This document shows positions 27,641 through 39,000 of a stretch of 45,000 bases of DNA, piece after piece; position 1 is the stretch's first letter; each line of letters starts with the position of its first letter. The notes below the pieces were generated by a model that was not told the origin of the DNA, made no database searches, and was given only the letters and a program-made list of their open reading frames with translations. The DNA is from Anaeromyces robustus (taxonomy: Eukaryota; Neocallimastigomycota; Neocallimastigomycetes; Neocallimastigales; Neocallimastigaceae): positions 1 through 45,000 of the forward strand of contig MCFG01000286.1 in NCBI GenBank assembly GCA_002104895.1, given 5' to 3'. The position numbers and the translations under genes are program-made.

Positions 27641-27912
27641 TATTCTTCGGTCCTTTTTTTTTTTTTTATATTTTTATTTATATTCTGTTCTTCGGTCTTT
27701 TTTTTTTTTATATTTTTATTTATATTCTGTTCTTCGGTCTTTTTTTTTTTTTTATATTTTTATTTATATTCTATTCTTTTGTCCTTTTTTCTTAGATTTT
27801 TATTTATATTCTATTCTTTTGTCCTTTTTTCTTAGATTTTTATTTATATTCTATTCTTTTGTCCTTTTTTCTTAGATTTTTATTTATATTCTATTCTTTG
27901 GTCCTTTTTTTA
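27641..27912 (+). repeat. Seven-copy tandem repeat, 40-45 bp unit
   Basis: Units TATTCTTCGGTC-poly(T) and TATTCTTTTGTCC-TTTTTTCTTAGAT alternate with TTTTATTTATAT. The first three copies are about 44 bp and the last four about 40 bp. Phe-rich open frames across it are repeat artefacts. Confidence 0.85.
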
Positions 27913-28239
27913 TATTTTTTTCATATTTTTATAAATCATTTAATAATATACTTTTATTTATTTTATTATCTTTATTTATTTATTTATTTATTTATATATT
28001 TATACTTAATAATAATTAGTATTTTTTATATTTATTATTATTATAAAATGTAATTAAAGAAAAATCGTATATAATATCGTAATAGTATTATATTTTATAT
28101 ATATATAATTTTATAATAACATTATTATAAATTCATATGAAGAATTAATATTTCTTTTACAGATAGTTATTTTTAATAATATAAATTAAAGTTATTTTCT
28201 GGTACTTAAATAATTCAATTAATCACATAACTCACTATT

Positions 28240-28320
28240 TTTACAAAAAAAAAAAAAAAAAAACAGACCACAAAAAAAAAAAAAAAAAAAAAAAAAAGCA
28301 AACCACAAAAAAAAATAAAA
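28240..28320. repeat. A tracts punctuated by CAGACCAC / CAAACCAC
   Basis: A runs of 19-25 bases flank two related words, CAGACCACA and CAAACCACA. They could be stacked retroposon tails or simple slippage. Confidence 0.5.
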
Positions 28321-29215
28321 ATGGATACTTTTCATTTTAGTGTTCAATTCTATAATAATAATTGTATTTTTATTTATATAATTCATTAATAATTTAACTA
28401 TTTAATAATGTTTTTTACTACAAGATGATAAAACGGAGTGACTTTCATTTAAGTTTTATTATTCAATTCCAGAATTATAATTTTTTTTTATTAATATGAT
28501 ATATTAATAATTTAACTGTTTTATAATAATTTTTATTACGAACAGATTTTTTTTATAGACTTACCATGTGATATTTTACATGAATGTATCGGAATTAAAT
28601 TTCATACCTTATCATTTTGGTATCAACACCTTATAGTATGTTCATATATTTTGCATTTTTACTTAAATCCTAACTTAATAATGACTCCAGCCTACAAACT
28701 CCACATAAAAAACAGTGCCAAGGAAACCGTTCAATAATAAAGAGCCGTACCTCATATTATTAGGATTTTTGTTCTACTCAATATACTAATATTATTTTAT
28801 GAGGATTGAGAAGTTATATCTCAAATACTTAACTTAACTTGAAGTGACTACTTTACTACAATGTAAAACCTAGTACGGAGAAAACTACTATGCTTGAGGT
28901 AGAAGTGATGTCGAACCAGAAGCCTTATGTATACTAAGGAAACGTTTTAACAACCAGGATAGAAAATTGACCGACATATTATTAAATAAAAGTGGATAAT
29001 TTCCATTTTTATCTTTATCCTTCAATTTTAATTTTTATATTATTTTCATTAGCATAATCTATTATTAATTTAACTCTTTTTATATTATGATGATGAAAGT
29101 GAATAATCTCTTCATTTATTTTTTTTCATTCAATTTTAAAGTAATATTAATTTTATTAACATAATCCATTAATAATTTAATCATTTAAATGATTAAATTA
29201 TTATTATTATGGTAA
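28317..29215. repeat. Diverged four-copy tandem array (about 110 bp unit), split by an insertion
   Basis: Copies at about 28317-28428, 28429-28545, 28984-29095 and 29096-29215 share TTTCATTT, TTATTCAATTC, ATTAATAATTTAACT and GATGATRAA landmarks. The SINE-like block lies between copies two and three. Confidence 0.6.
28546..28983 (-). mobile_element. Probable tRNA-derived SINE, minus strand
   Basis: This block of about 435 bp is visibly richer in G and C than its flanks. On the minus strand it ends in an A8 tail (T8 at 28546-28553) and starts with a tRNA-like head. A B-box-like GGTTCGACATC is complementary to 28907-28917. An A-box-like segment CCTGGTTGTTAA is complementary to 28947-28958. Their spacing, about 43 nt, matches a tRNA. 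Between them the loop TTAGTAT would hold an AGT (Thr) anticodon, but the stems are degraded. The block interrupts an older tandem array, whose units resume on each side, so it looks inserted. No clear target-site duplication was found. It could instead be the 3' end of a LINE. A stop-free plus-strand stretch of about 60 codons without a useful ATG is probably chance. Confidence 0.55.
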
Positions 29216-30029
29216 AAACTTCATTGGTTTATTCTAGTTTTTTAGATTAGTATATAATTTATCATTTTTTTTCAAATTATGTTTATAATAGTAACATTTG
29301 ACTATCATTATTTTTTTATAATAATTGTTTTTTATCATTTTCTCTTATTTCAGTTTTTTATAAATTGATATAATATAAATATATGTATATATGTATATAT
29401 ATATATATTTTACATGTTTATGATAGTTACATTTGAATATGATTAATATAAAAAAATTGATTAAAATTTAAGTATAATTTCTTAAAGGAGATTATATATT
29501 TATTTATATGTACTAACTATAGAATTATATAACATTTTGATTTCATTATATTCCAAAACAATATTATTCAGTATAAATGGATAGTCTTAATTTTTTTTTT
29601 AAAAAAATAAAATTGGATAATATAATTTTCAATTTATTATGATAAAAAAATCATTCAAATTAAATATTTAATAAAATATAATAATTTTATAAATATATAT
29701 ACATTTAAAGTGATTATTTGAAAACCAAATATTACGACTAACTATTTAATTATTAAAAAGAGAAGAGAAACTATAACAGCATGAGAATAAAGGAAAATAG
29801 TTGTTTAAATATTTGTTTTAAATATGAAATAAATATATATCTCCATGTAGTATATTAACAATATACTACATGGAGATATATATTTATGTGTGTAGATGCA
29901 AAATAAAACAAGCAAAAAATAGATAAAAAAGGATATTTTGTATATATTTGAACATTTGAATAGTTATTTATATTTATAGAAGATTCATTTAAATAGTTGT
30001 TTTATAATGAAGTTATAGATAAATTCATT
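29216..30029. other. AT-rich intergenic DNA
   Basis: It carries the two hairpins at 29829-29887 and 29998-30037 and no coding sequence. Confidence 0.7.
29829..29887. repeat. Perfect 28-bp hairpin, 3-nt loop
   Basis: Arms 29829-29856 and 29860-29887 (core ATCTCCATGTAGTATATT) are exact complements around AAC. The arms include several G/C pairs, so the match is not due to composition alone. Confidence 0.9.
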
Positions 30030-30037
30030 ATAAAACA
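29998..30037. repeat. 14-bp hairpin at the edge of the 310-bp array
   Basis: TGTTTTATAATGAA (29998-30011) pairs exactly with 30024-30037, where the repeat array starts. Confidence 0.65.
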
Positions 30038-31181
30038 GACAAAATAGTTATATAGTATATATAAATATATATATATAATATGTATATATTCATATTAAAA
30101 TAACTGTTTACTTATATCTAAAAAATACATTTATATATAACTGAAAAAGAAAGCAGATAAATACTGTATCAATTTATTAATCAAACACTACAGCTATTTT
30201 AAATAATTATAACATATAGACCAAGGAGCATATTTAAATAAACAAGATAAACAAGATGGTCAAAATTAATGATAGTTACAGAAAAAGAAAATAATTATAA
30301 TAATAAGAAAAGAAAAAGAGTTTGAAATAAGTTTTTTATGAATAAACAATCGTATAAAACAAAATAGTTATATAATATATATAATATGTATAATATATAT
30401 ATATATATTAAATTAACTGTTACTTATATCTGAAAAATACATTTATAAGTGAAAAAGAAAGCAGATAGGTATTGTATCAATTTATTAATCAAACACTACA
30501 GTTATTTTAAATAATTATAACATATAGATCAAGGAGCAGATTTAAATAAACAAGATAAACAAGATGGTCGAAATTAATGATAGCTACGGAAAAAGAAAAT
30601 ATTTATAATAATAAGAGAAGAAAAAGAAACTGAAATAAGTATTCTTTGAATAAACAATTGGAATAAAACAGACAAAATAGATATATAATATATATATATA
30701 ATATATAATATATATATTAAAATAACTGTTACTTATATCTGAAAAATATACTTATAATTATTTAAGATGGTCGAAATTAATGATAGTTACGGAAAAAGAA
30801 AATAATTATAATAATAAGAGAAGAAAAAGAAACTGAAATAAGTATTTTTTGAATAAACAATTGGAATAAAACAGACAAAATAGATATATAATATATATAA
30901 TATATAATATATATAATATATAATATGTATATATATATTAAAATAACTATTTATTTATATCTAAAAAATACACTTATAAATGAAAAAGAAAGCAGATAAA
31001 TACTATATCAATTTATTAATCAAACACTACAGCTATTTTAAATAATTATAACATATAGACCAAGGAGCATATTTAAATAAACAAGATAAAAAAGATGGTC
31101 GAAATTAATGATAGCTACGGAAAGAGAAAAAAATTATAATAATAAGAAAAGAAAAAGAGACTGAAATAAGTATTTTATGAA

Positions 31182-31213
<32 letters not shown>

Positions 31214-31535
31214 GTATAAAACAGACAAAATAGTTATATAATATATATAATATATATAATATTTATATATATATTAAAATAACTATTTACTTATATCTGA
31301 AAAATACACTTATAAATGAAAAAGAAAGCAGATAAATACTGTATCAATTTATTAATCAAACACTACATTTATTTTAAATAATTATAACATATAGATCAAG
31401 GAGCAGATTTAAATAAACAAGATAAACAAGATGGTCGAAATTAATGATAGCTACGGAAAAAGAAAATAATTATAATAATAAGAAAACAAAAAGAGACTAA
31501 AATAAGTATTTTATTAATAAACAATTGTTTAAACA
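30030..31535 (+). repeat. Five-copy tandem array, about 310 bp unit
   Basis: Copies start near 30030, 30350, 30660, 30860 and 31215. Each has AAAACAGACAAAATAG, a TATA-rich tract, ATTAAAATAACTG, CTTATATCTGAAAAATACA, AAGCAGATAAATACTGTATC, AAACAAGATGGTCGAAATTA and AGAAAAAGAGACTGAAATAA. The third copy lacks about 100 bp of the middle, and a T tract replaces part of copy four's end. A 12-14 codon frame beginning Met-Val-Glu-Ile-Asn-Asp-Ser-Tyr is kept in all copies with small changes. Identity between copies is high. Confidence 0.9.
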
Positions 31536-31542
31536 TTTGTTG

Positions 31543-31624
31543 ATTTATATAATATTAAAAGTACATATATATTATATTTTATATATAATAAAATATAATA
31601 TTATGTACTTTTAATATTATATAA
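31543..31624. repeat. Long inverted repeat at the right edge of the 310-bp array
   Basis: Arms containing AATATTAAAAGTACATA and its complement are followed inward by a second matching block (TATTATATTTTAT), with only a 2-bp offset. It begins within 30 bp of the end of the last array copy. Confidence 0.7.
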
Positions 31625-31627
31625 TTT

Positions 31628-31816
31628 TTATTGATAATTATTATTAACATATATAACATGAACCGTATATAATATATCATATATATTATTATTAACATAT
31701 AACATAAACAGTATATAATATATCATTATAACATAAACCATATATAATATATTATATATATTGTTATTAATATATAACATAAACCATATATAATATATTA
31801 TACATATAATTAACAT
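31628..31816. repeat. Tandem AT repeat with ATAACATAAACNGTATATAAT units
   Basis: About five copies of ACATAAAC[CA]TATATAATAT are spaced 30-60 bp apart. The minus-strand open frame is repeat only. Confidence 0.7.
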
Positions 31817-31988
31817 ATTTCAGAAATAAATAAAATTACTAATGTTTATTCATTATTAATTATTATAATTATATTTATTATTTTTTATTGCATTTTTTAT
31901 TCTTTATAATTATAATTCGTAAATCTATTATGTATATTTCATATATAATTATGTACAATAATTAATTAATATCAATATAAATTACTTA

Positions 31989-32044
31989 AAAAAATTAAAG
32001 AATAATAGCATAATAATTATTATGCTATTATTATTTAATTTTTT
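31989..32044. repeat. 32-bp perfect palindrome with extended arms
   Basis: AATAATAGCATAATAA (32001-32016) is directly followed by its reverse complement with no spacer. After one mismatch the pairing continues outward for about 11 bp. Confidence 0.8.
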
Positions 32045-32464
32045 AAATTATTTTTAGATTATTTCAAGTAATTTAGTTATTATCTATTATTATTTAATTT
32101 TCTATTTCCCATTTTAATTAATAATAATTAATAAATAAATAAATAAATAATATTAACAATAAATTATAAATAATTATTACTAATAATGATACATGTTAAA
32201 ATATTATTAAAAAAAATAAATAAAAAAATAAATAAATATATTTGTAATAAATAATAATGTGGATGAATAATAATTTTTATAGTGTTAGGATAAATTATCA
32301 TTTATTTATTATTTATTTAAACAATAAAATTAAAAAGAATATTAAAAATAAATATTATTTAAAATAAATAATATTTAGAAGATTATATATTATATTAATT
32401 AATTAATAATTAATATAATATATAGTTTTTTATGCCTTGTTTTTAGTAATAATGATAATAACGT

Positions 32465-32515
32465 AATATAGTTGAAAATTTGTGGATAATATATCCACAA
32501 ACTTTCAACTATATT
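32465..32515. repeat. 24-bp hairpin, 3-nt loop, one mismatch
   Basis: Arms 32465-32488 and 32492-32515 (cores AATATAGTTGAAA and TTTGTGGATA) pair except for one A/C mismatch, around ATA. Confidence 0.85.
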
Positions 32516-32801
32516 ATAATAAGAATAGGGGAAATAATTTCTAATAGAGTAATTCAATTTACATGATATGAAGAAAAATAGAAAGTTATATAATAATACT
32601 AAAGAAGTTTTAAATTTTTTTTCTTTTAGAAAATGAAATATGTTTTATTTAAACTTTAATATTAGTTAATTATAAATTCACAAAAGGTTTTGAATTCAAA
32701 AAAGATAAAACTCATGTTACATTAAAACATTAGAATATAAATTGAAAAACGTTTCAGTGATTTTGTAATTATTATTTTTAAAAAATCACAAATAGGATCG
32801 G

Positions 32802-32835
<34 letters not shown>

Positions 32836-33040
32836 AAAAAAAAAATAAAATATAATGAGAACCTATAGGATATAAAAGAAAAAAAAAATAGTTCATCGAA
32901 GATAATATTTCACTTGATGTGATTTGTAGATAAATGCTTTGTGTAACATATTTTTTTTCTAGTCACTTTTAAAGGAACAAAAAAAATTTTTTTATAATTC
33001 AGCTAGAATTATAATAAAAAAAAAAAAAAGGGCTACACAT

Positions 33041-33231
33041 AAAATAATTAAATATATTATAAATTAAATATATAATATAATAATAGTAATAATAAAAATA
33101 ATAACAAAAATAATAATAATAAAAATAGTAATAATAAAAATAATAATAATAAAAATAATAATATTAATAAAAACACCTTAATCTAAATAATGAATATATT
33201 ATAAATTAAATATATAATAATAATAATAATA

Positions 33232-33270
<39 letters not shown>

Positions 33271-33360
33271 TAATAATAATAATAATAATGATAATAATAA
33301 ATAATAATATTAATAATAATATTAATAAAAATAAAAAGCTCCTTAATGTAAATAAAAGCT
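33041..33360. repeat. (AAT)n-rich tandem duplication
   Basis: AATATATTATAAATTAAATA (33051 and 33191) followed by AAT-rich DNA and CTCCTTAATNTAAATA or CACCTTAATCTAAATA (33170s and 33340s) defines two copies of about 150 bp. AAT microsatellite makes up most of their length. Confidence 0.7.
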
Positions 33361-33631
33361 TTTGAATAATATGATGTAATGAAATTTATATATTTTATTC
33401 ACATGACTTTTAACTATATATATCATATGATATTACATAATTCAATGTTAAAACATAAAAAAGTTCATTTTATCACATTTTTTAAATTATAGGAATTTAG
33501 AATTTAAATTATTAATTTTTTATTATTTATTAATATTTATATAATTGAATAAATAAATAAAAAATATATAAATATATAACTAAATAGTATATAAATTAAT
33601 AATTAAATAAATAAATAAATAAGATGATTAT

Positions 33632-33739
33632 TACTCTTTCATTTGATAGAAGGATTATTCATTTTTTTATATTATTCTTTCATTTGATAGTAGGATTTAT
33701 TTTATTCTTTCATTTGATAGTAGGATTATTCATTTTTTA
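33632..33739. repeat. Three-copy short repeat
   Basis: CTTTCATTTGATAGTAGGAT occurs three times (33635, 33678, 33707), the first with one change, followed by TATTCATTTTTT in two of them. Confidence 0.85.
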
Positions 33740-33847
33740 AAAGTTTATATAATAAATAGAAAAAAAAGAAAAGTTAATTTTAAGTACTAAAAAAACTAAT
33801 CATATGAATATTAAACTATGCAATATTTGAAATATAATTATTAATAT

Positions 33848-33881
<34 letters not shown>

Positions 33882-34845
33882 ATATTAGCATTAATTCTTT
33901 TGTATCCATTTTTTTTATATCTAGAACTAATATTATTAAATTATTAAAAATTAAATATTAAATGTAATTTTACTATTATTATTATTATAATTAATATTTT
34001 TTTTTTATTTATTATAAAATAGTAGAGTCCAAAATCAAAAGGATATATAATTATTTTTTTTAAAAAAAAAAAAATAAAAACATCATAAAACAACTATTAA
34101 TAAATCAATAATACTAAAGATGATGAATAATCGTGAATAATTCTAAAACAACCAAAGCCAAAAAAAATTTTATTTATATTTGTTTTTCTAAATTGGTTTT
34201 ATTTTGTTATGTTTTAACTTTTAAAAAAAAATTGGTTTATTTTATTTTATTTTATTTTTTATTTTATTTTTTTTATTTTTTATAATTTTATACATTTTTA
34301 TATATAAAATAATATATGTAATATACATTATAAATATAATAATATAAATATATAAATTTAATAGTAATACAATATATTATGAATTATATCTTGTGTAAAT
34401 AATAATAAGTATTGTCATAAAAAATCATATATAAAATATTTAATAATAATAAATGTCATATATGAAATATAATAAATATAATAAATATATAATAAATATA
34501 ATAAATAATATTAAAACTAATATTTAAATATAATCTATTTAAATATAATTAATATAATTTATTTTATACATAATAATTTTTTTATATCATTTATATATAA
34601 TATGTTCAAGAAAGAAAAATAGAATTTTTTAAGATAAGTTAAGAATCATAATTGATTATATATTAATAATTATGATTAGAAATACAAAAAAGGTAAATAA
34701 GAGATTTTTTATTCTTTAATTTAATTTACAAATTAATTAAATTGTAAAATAAAAAAAATAAACAAATAGATAATAATTATAGTTTTTCTTTTATTAAAGT
34801 TTATTTATTTTTTTAAAAAAAAAGATTGTTCTAGTATATAATAAT
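33740..34845. other. AT-rich intergenic DNA
   Basis: (ATT)n-like runs near 33840-33880 and a TTTTA repeat near 34225-34280. No gene is visible. Confidence 0.7.
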
Positions 34846-34917
34846 GACATTTATTATAATACAATTGAATACAATTGAATACAATTGACATATAAATAAT
34901 ATAAATAAATAAATATG

Positions 34918-34992
<75 letters not shown>

Positions 34993-35126
34993 GTAAATAG
35001 ACAAATAAATAGCAAAATAAATAAATAAATAAGTATTTTTTTGTTTTCTTTTTTTAAATATTATTTACAATAAATGTACAATAAAATACAATATAATGAA
35101 TACAATATAAAAGTTTAAAAAAAATA

Positions 35127-35169
<43 letters not shown>

Positions 35170-35172
35170 ATA
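34846..35172. repeat. (AAAT)n arrays with duplicated flank
   Basis: Arrays at about 34900-35032 and 35126-35172. The left flank GACATTTATTATAATACAAT is repeated at 35438, and ATACAATTGA is itself tripled. Confidence 0.85.
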
Positions 35173-35189
35173 TTTATATATAATATTAA

Positions 35190-35302
35190 AAAATATTTTC
35201 ATAAAATTTTACATTTACATTACATAACATTAATTAAAAATAAAAATAAATTAAAATAAAAATTAAATTGATGATTACAAAAAAATTTTATGAAAATATT
35301 TT
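35190..35302. repeat. 21-bp inverted repeat
   Basis: AAAATATTTTCATAAAATTT with one further T (35190-35210) is the exact complement of 35282-35302. Confidence 0.7.
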
Positions 35303-35498
35303 ATGTAATATATATCACCAATATATTATATATATATTTTAAATATTAAAATAAAAACAGGAAGATTAAAAATTGTATAAATTTGTATAAATTTGTATAA
35401 ATTTTAAAATATAATAAACTATTGAAAAATAAATATTGACATTTATTATAATACAATTGATATATAAATAGTCCTATAAATAAGTAGAAATTGACATA

Positions 35499-35776
<278 letters not shown>

Positions 35777-37427
35777 TAAATATAAAATGAAAATTTTTTT
35801 TTGTATAACAATAAGTCATCAATAGCAATAATTTATTGTGATACAATTATGAAATCTGTTTTTTTTTTTTTTTTTTTAAAAATATTTTTAAAACTTTTTA
35901 TATTTATTTTTTTGTCTAAGTTAACTTCTTTTCTATTTTTTTCTTTTCTCTATGTTTTTATTTCTATGCTTTATTTTGTTTTTTTTCTATATCAAGAATA
36001 TATTAATTGTATAGGAATAAAAATATTTAAACATTTTCTATTTCTTAATTAATATTTATTTTTTAATTAAGTATTAACATAAAGAAACCTAAAATCTAAT
36101 TAATTAAAAATATATATATTAAAAAATTACTGAAACATTTTATTATATATTTATATATATAATTTTTTTTTATTTTAAAGTTTTTTTAAACTAAATTCTT
36201 TTTTCTTTATTTCTTTATTATTTATTCATTCATTTATTTTTTTATTTTATTAATAATTATTTATTTAAGTTTTAATTATTTTTATTTAATTTTTAATTAT
36301 TTATATATTCTTAGATTTAATATTTAGTAATATTATATATTTTAATATATATAAATTGTAAAATAAATTATTAAATTATTATTAATTAAAGTTATAAGAA
36401 AAAAATATATTTATTTATTTATAAGCCATTGTTATTTTTTATATATTTATTTTGTTATCCATTTTCTATATATTATCATATCATAAATTAAAATAAAATA
36501 TAATAAAATTATTATATATATTATATATTATATGTATTATATATTGTATATATAATACATATAATAAATTAATTGTAATATATAAGTCACTATACACAAA
36601 GATAAATTGTGTAATAAAATTATATAAAAAGAATAAAATATAGCTTTCATGATTTTTTTTTACATTTTAAAAAAAAATTTTTTTAAAAAAAGTAAAGGAG
36701 GAAAAAAAAAAAAAGGAAGTGAATATATTAACGTTACATTTTATTATTATTTTTTTTTTTAGGATGTTTATTTTTTAATAATAAAAAATAAATAAGGACA
36801 ATAATAATATATTTTTTTTTCTAAAAAAATATTATTTTTATTAAAACAGAAAAAAAAAATAAAATAAAATAACTAAAGTAACAAAATTAAAGAACAAAAT
36901 TTAATTATTATATATTTTATATACATTTTTATATATTTATATAATGAATGAATTAAGCAAATAAAGCGAACATATTAATTATTAATTAAATCAAACAATT
37001 AATTTTTAATATAAAAAATATTTGCAATACAATTACTATTATAGAATAAAATTAACAAAACGATAAAGAAAAAAAAAAAATAAAAGGAAAATAAACTAAA
37101 AAAAAGAAGAAAGAAATAAAAAAAAAAAAGAAAAAAAAGAAAAAAGTAATAGTGAAAATTAAAATTTTATAAAAGTATTATTAGAATTTTTTTTAAAAAA
37201 AATATTTCATTGTTATTTAATATAAATAAATAATAAATATAAATATAAATAAAAGTTTAAGAAGGAAAAAAAAAAAAAAAAAACAATAAAAAATACTTAA
37301 ATATATATATATATAGTAAATATCATTATCAAAATTAATATAATAATAATAATTATAATAATAAACAAAATCAAATAATATATATTTTTAATAATATTTA
37401 TAAATAATCCATAATAATATTATCATC
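35777..37427. other. Upstream region of paralogue B
   Basis: An 83-codon plus ORF at 35801-36052 is Phe/Leu-rich over T tracts and not convincing. From about 36880 the sequence becomes strongly A-rich up to the ATG and is probably the leader of the gene at 37428. No single TATA box stands out. Confidence 0.5.
36527..36565. repeat. 17-bp hairpin, 5-nt loop
   Basis: ATTATATGTATTATATA pairs exactly with 36549-36565. The composition is simple, so chance or slippage is plausible. Confidence 0.6.
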
Positions 37428-38792
37428 ATGGAATCTAATTATATTTTTGTGAACGACAATACTAACAATACTACTGTTGCACCAAATAATGAAATTAAAC
37501 CAGATTTATGTAATGGTAAACAGTATAATTATATGATAGAGGGAATATTTGGAGAATTTCAGGATTCCTTTTTATATACCTTTGTAATTCAATTTATCAT
37601 TGTCACATTAATGTATGCAAATGTAGGTAGAGGAAAATATTGGAGACTTTTATTCATTGCTTCTGTTGCTGGTTTATTAGGAGCAATTATTGAACATGGT
37701 ACTCTTGCATTTGAATGTTATAAATCAGAAGGAGAACGAAGTCATAAACTTTATAGTTTATTACTTAATGAAGCTTGTTGGATTGTTTCAGAATATTCTA
37801 TACCATATTTAAATTTAATTAAAATGAAAGCCTTTTCTAAGGGAAGAATTGCTACTTTTGTTAGATATACCATTTTTGTATTAACTGTTCCATTTGTTGT
37901 TTTTAGATTATTGATTGGCTATAAACGTATGGAAACAAGTACATTAAATAGTCCAGAAATTCGTTCATTACATGGTTATGCATTTGCCGTCATGGCTATT
38001 GCTGATATTTTATGTACTTTTAGTATATTATTCTTTGTTAAGGAAAATAATAATCAAACATCCTTAAAAAATTGTAATATTAATGAGTATATTAAACATT
38101 CAAGTTATACTATTTTGATTGCTGTAGATATAGTTAGTTTTTTCCTTTCTATTTCATATATAGTAATTAATAACACCATTAAAGATGAATTTGAAAATGA
38201 AATATATAATAAATTTATTACACCTTTCCATTGTTTAAAGAATTCATTTATATTAATTTTAGCGGCTGATGCTTTAATATTTAAATATGGTGTAAATGTA
38301 GATTCAACTAGTAATTCAACTATGAATAATAATAATAATTCTAGATCATTAACCGTCAATGGTGTCATTGGTGATGATTCAGAAATTTTTAAATCTCGTA
38401 TATCCAATTTCTCTTCCTCTGATAATATTAATATTAATAATAGTAATAATAATCTTAATCTTAGTATGAGTAGTAATACTAATAATAATAATAGAAGTCT
38501 TAACAGAAATCATAATAGAAATAGTCAAAGGGTAAGTCTTACTACTCAATATCCTTATCCAGTTTTTGAAACAGATATTATTAATGCTAATAAACCACCT
38601 CAAGATTTTGGTGCTTCTAGTGCAGCTGGTGCTTCTTCTTCTGTTACTTCTAGTCCTACTCAAAGAAGAAGTGTATTATTTAAAAATTTCCAAAATATAA
38701 GAACTCCTTCTATCCTTTATGAAACTTCACCTGATATTAAACCTCATGATAATGCTCGTCTTTCACAAATTTTTGGTTACCCTAATCAATAA
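37428..38792 (+). CDS. Seven-transmembrane protein of unknown family (paralogue B)
   Basis: This 454-residue paralogue of the product of 17355-18629 aligns from about residue 28 to the end. Hydrophobic segments lie near 47-64, 72-96, 107-128, 143-164, 181-204, 223-247 and 268-286. The N-terminus has sequons at Asn13 and Asn14, compatible with an extracellular, glycosylated N-terminus. Cys28 and Cys97 are shared with the paralogue. The tail from about 290 is Asn/Ser-rich and presumably cytosolic. It contains two conserved islands, a YPYPVFETDII block near 375-385 and a basic NIRTPSILYE segment near 423-432. I cannot assign a function; a receptor-like sensor is an inference from topology only. 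The ATG is preceded by a long A-rich leader, and the ORF is a single exon ending in Asn-Gln. No gene lies within several kilobases on either side. Confidence 0.92.
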   Translation: MESNYIFVNDNTNNTTVAPNNEIKPDLCNGKQYNYMIEGIFGEFQDSFLYTFVIQFIIVTLMYANVGRGKYWRLLFIASVAGLLGAIIEHGTLAFECYKSEGERSHKLYSLLLNEACWIVSEYSIPYLNLIKMKAFSKGRIATFVRYTIFVLTVPFVVFRLLIGYKRMETSTLNSPEIRSLHGYAFAVMAIADILCTFSILFFVKENNNQTSLKNCNINEYIKHSSYTILIAVDIVSFFLSISYIVINNTIKDEFENEIYNKFITPFHCLKNSFILILAADALIFKYGVNVDSTSNSTMNNNNNSRSLTVNGVIGDDSEIFKSRISNFSSSDNININNSNNNLNLSMSSNTNNNNRSLNRNHNRNSQRVSLTTQYPYPVFETDIINANKPPQDFGASSAAGASSSVTSSPTQRRSVLFKNFQNIRTPSILYETSPDIKPHDNARLSQIFGYPNQ

Positions 38793-38939
38793 ATTTCAAT
38801 TTAAAATTTCATTTTAATTCAATTCAATCAGAAAGTTTACTGGAAAAAAGGAAAAAAAGAAAAGGAAAAAAAAAAAAAAATGCAGTTTTATCATTAGTTC
38901 AATTTCCCTAATCTGATATATCCTTTTTTTTTTTTATTT

Positions 38940-39000
38940 ATTTAAATCAAATCAAATCAATTCAATCCAATCCAATTCAATCCAACAATAACAACAACAA
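38940..39000 (+). repeat. CAATC/CAATT pentamer tract in the 3' flank of paralogue B
   Basis: About eight pentamers of the forms AATCA, AATTC and AATCC, followed by CAACAATAACAACAAC, lie about 150 bp after the stop. A shorter ATTCAATTCAATC tract precedes it at 38817. This is probably transcribed 3' UTR. Confidence 0.6.

Larger units (their letters stand above)
31817..33040. other. AT-rich intergenic DNA
   Basis: It carries the palindromes at 31989-32044 and 32465-32515. A stretch at 32580-32960 is somewhat more mixed but shows no open frame. Confidence 0.65.

Noticed and set aside
27590-28053. Phe-rich ORFs over the T-rich tandem repeat
   Set aside because: The unit is T-rich and stop-poor; there is no unique domain.
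28546-28760. Plus-strand stop-free frame of about 60 codons inside the SINE-like block
   Set aside because: It has no usable ATG at its start, no recognisable domain, and runs antisense to the tRNA-like head and A tail.
30030-31535. CRISPR-like array
   Set aside because: Units are about 310 bp direct repeats without spacers, in a eukaryotic sequence.
37399-37406. TATAAATA just before paralogue B
   Set aside because: It lies only about 22 bp before the ATG, too close to be a promoter with any leader.
38105-38663. Two antisense ORFs within paralogue B
   Set aside because: They are shadows of the sense gene, rich in Ile/Ser from AAT and AGT codons, with no independent support.
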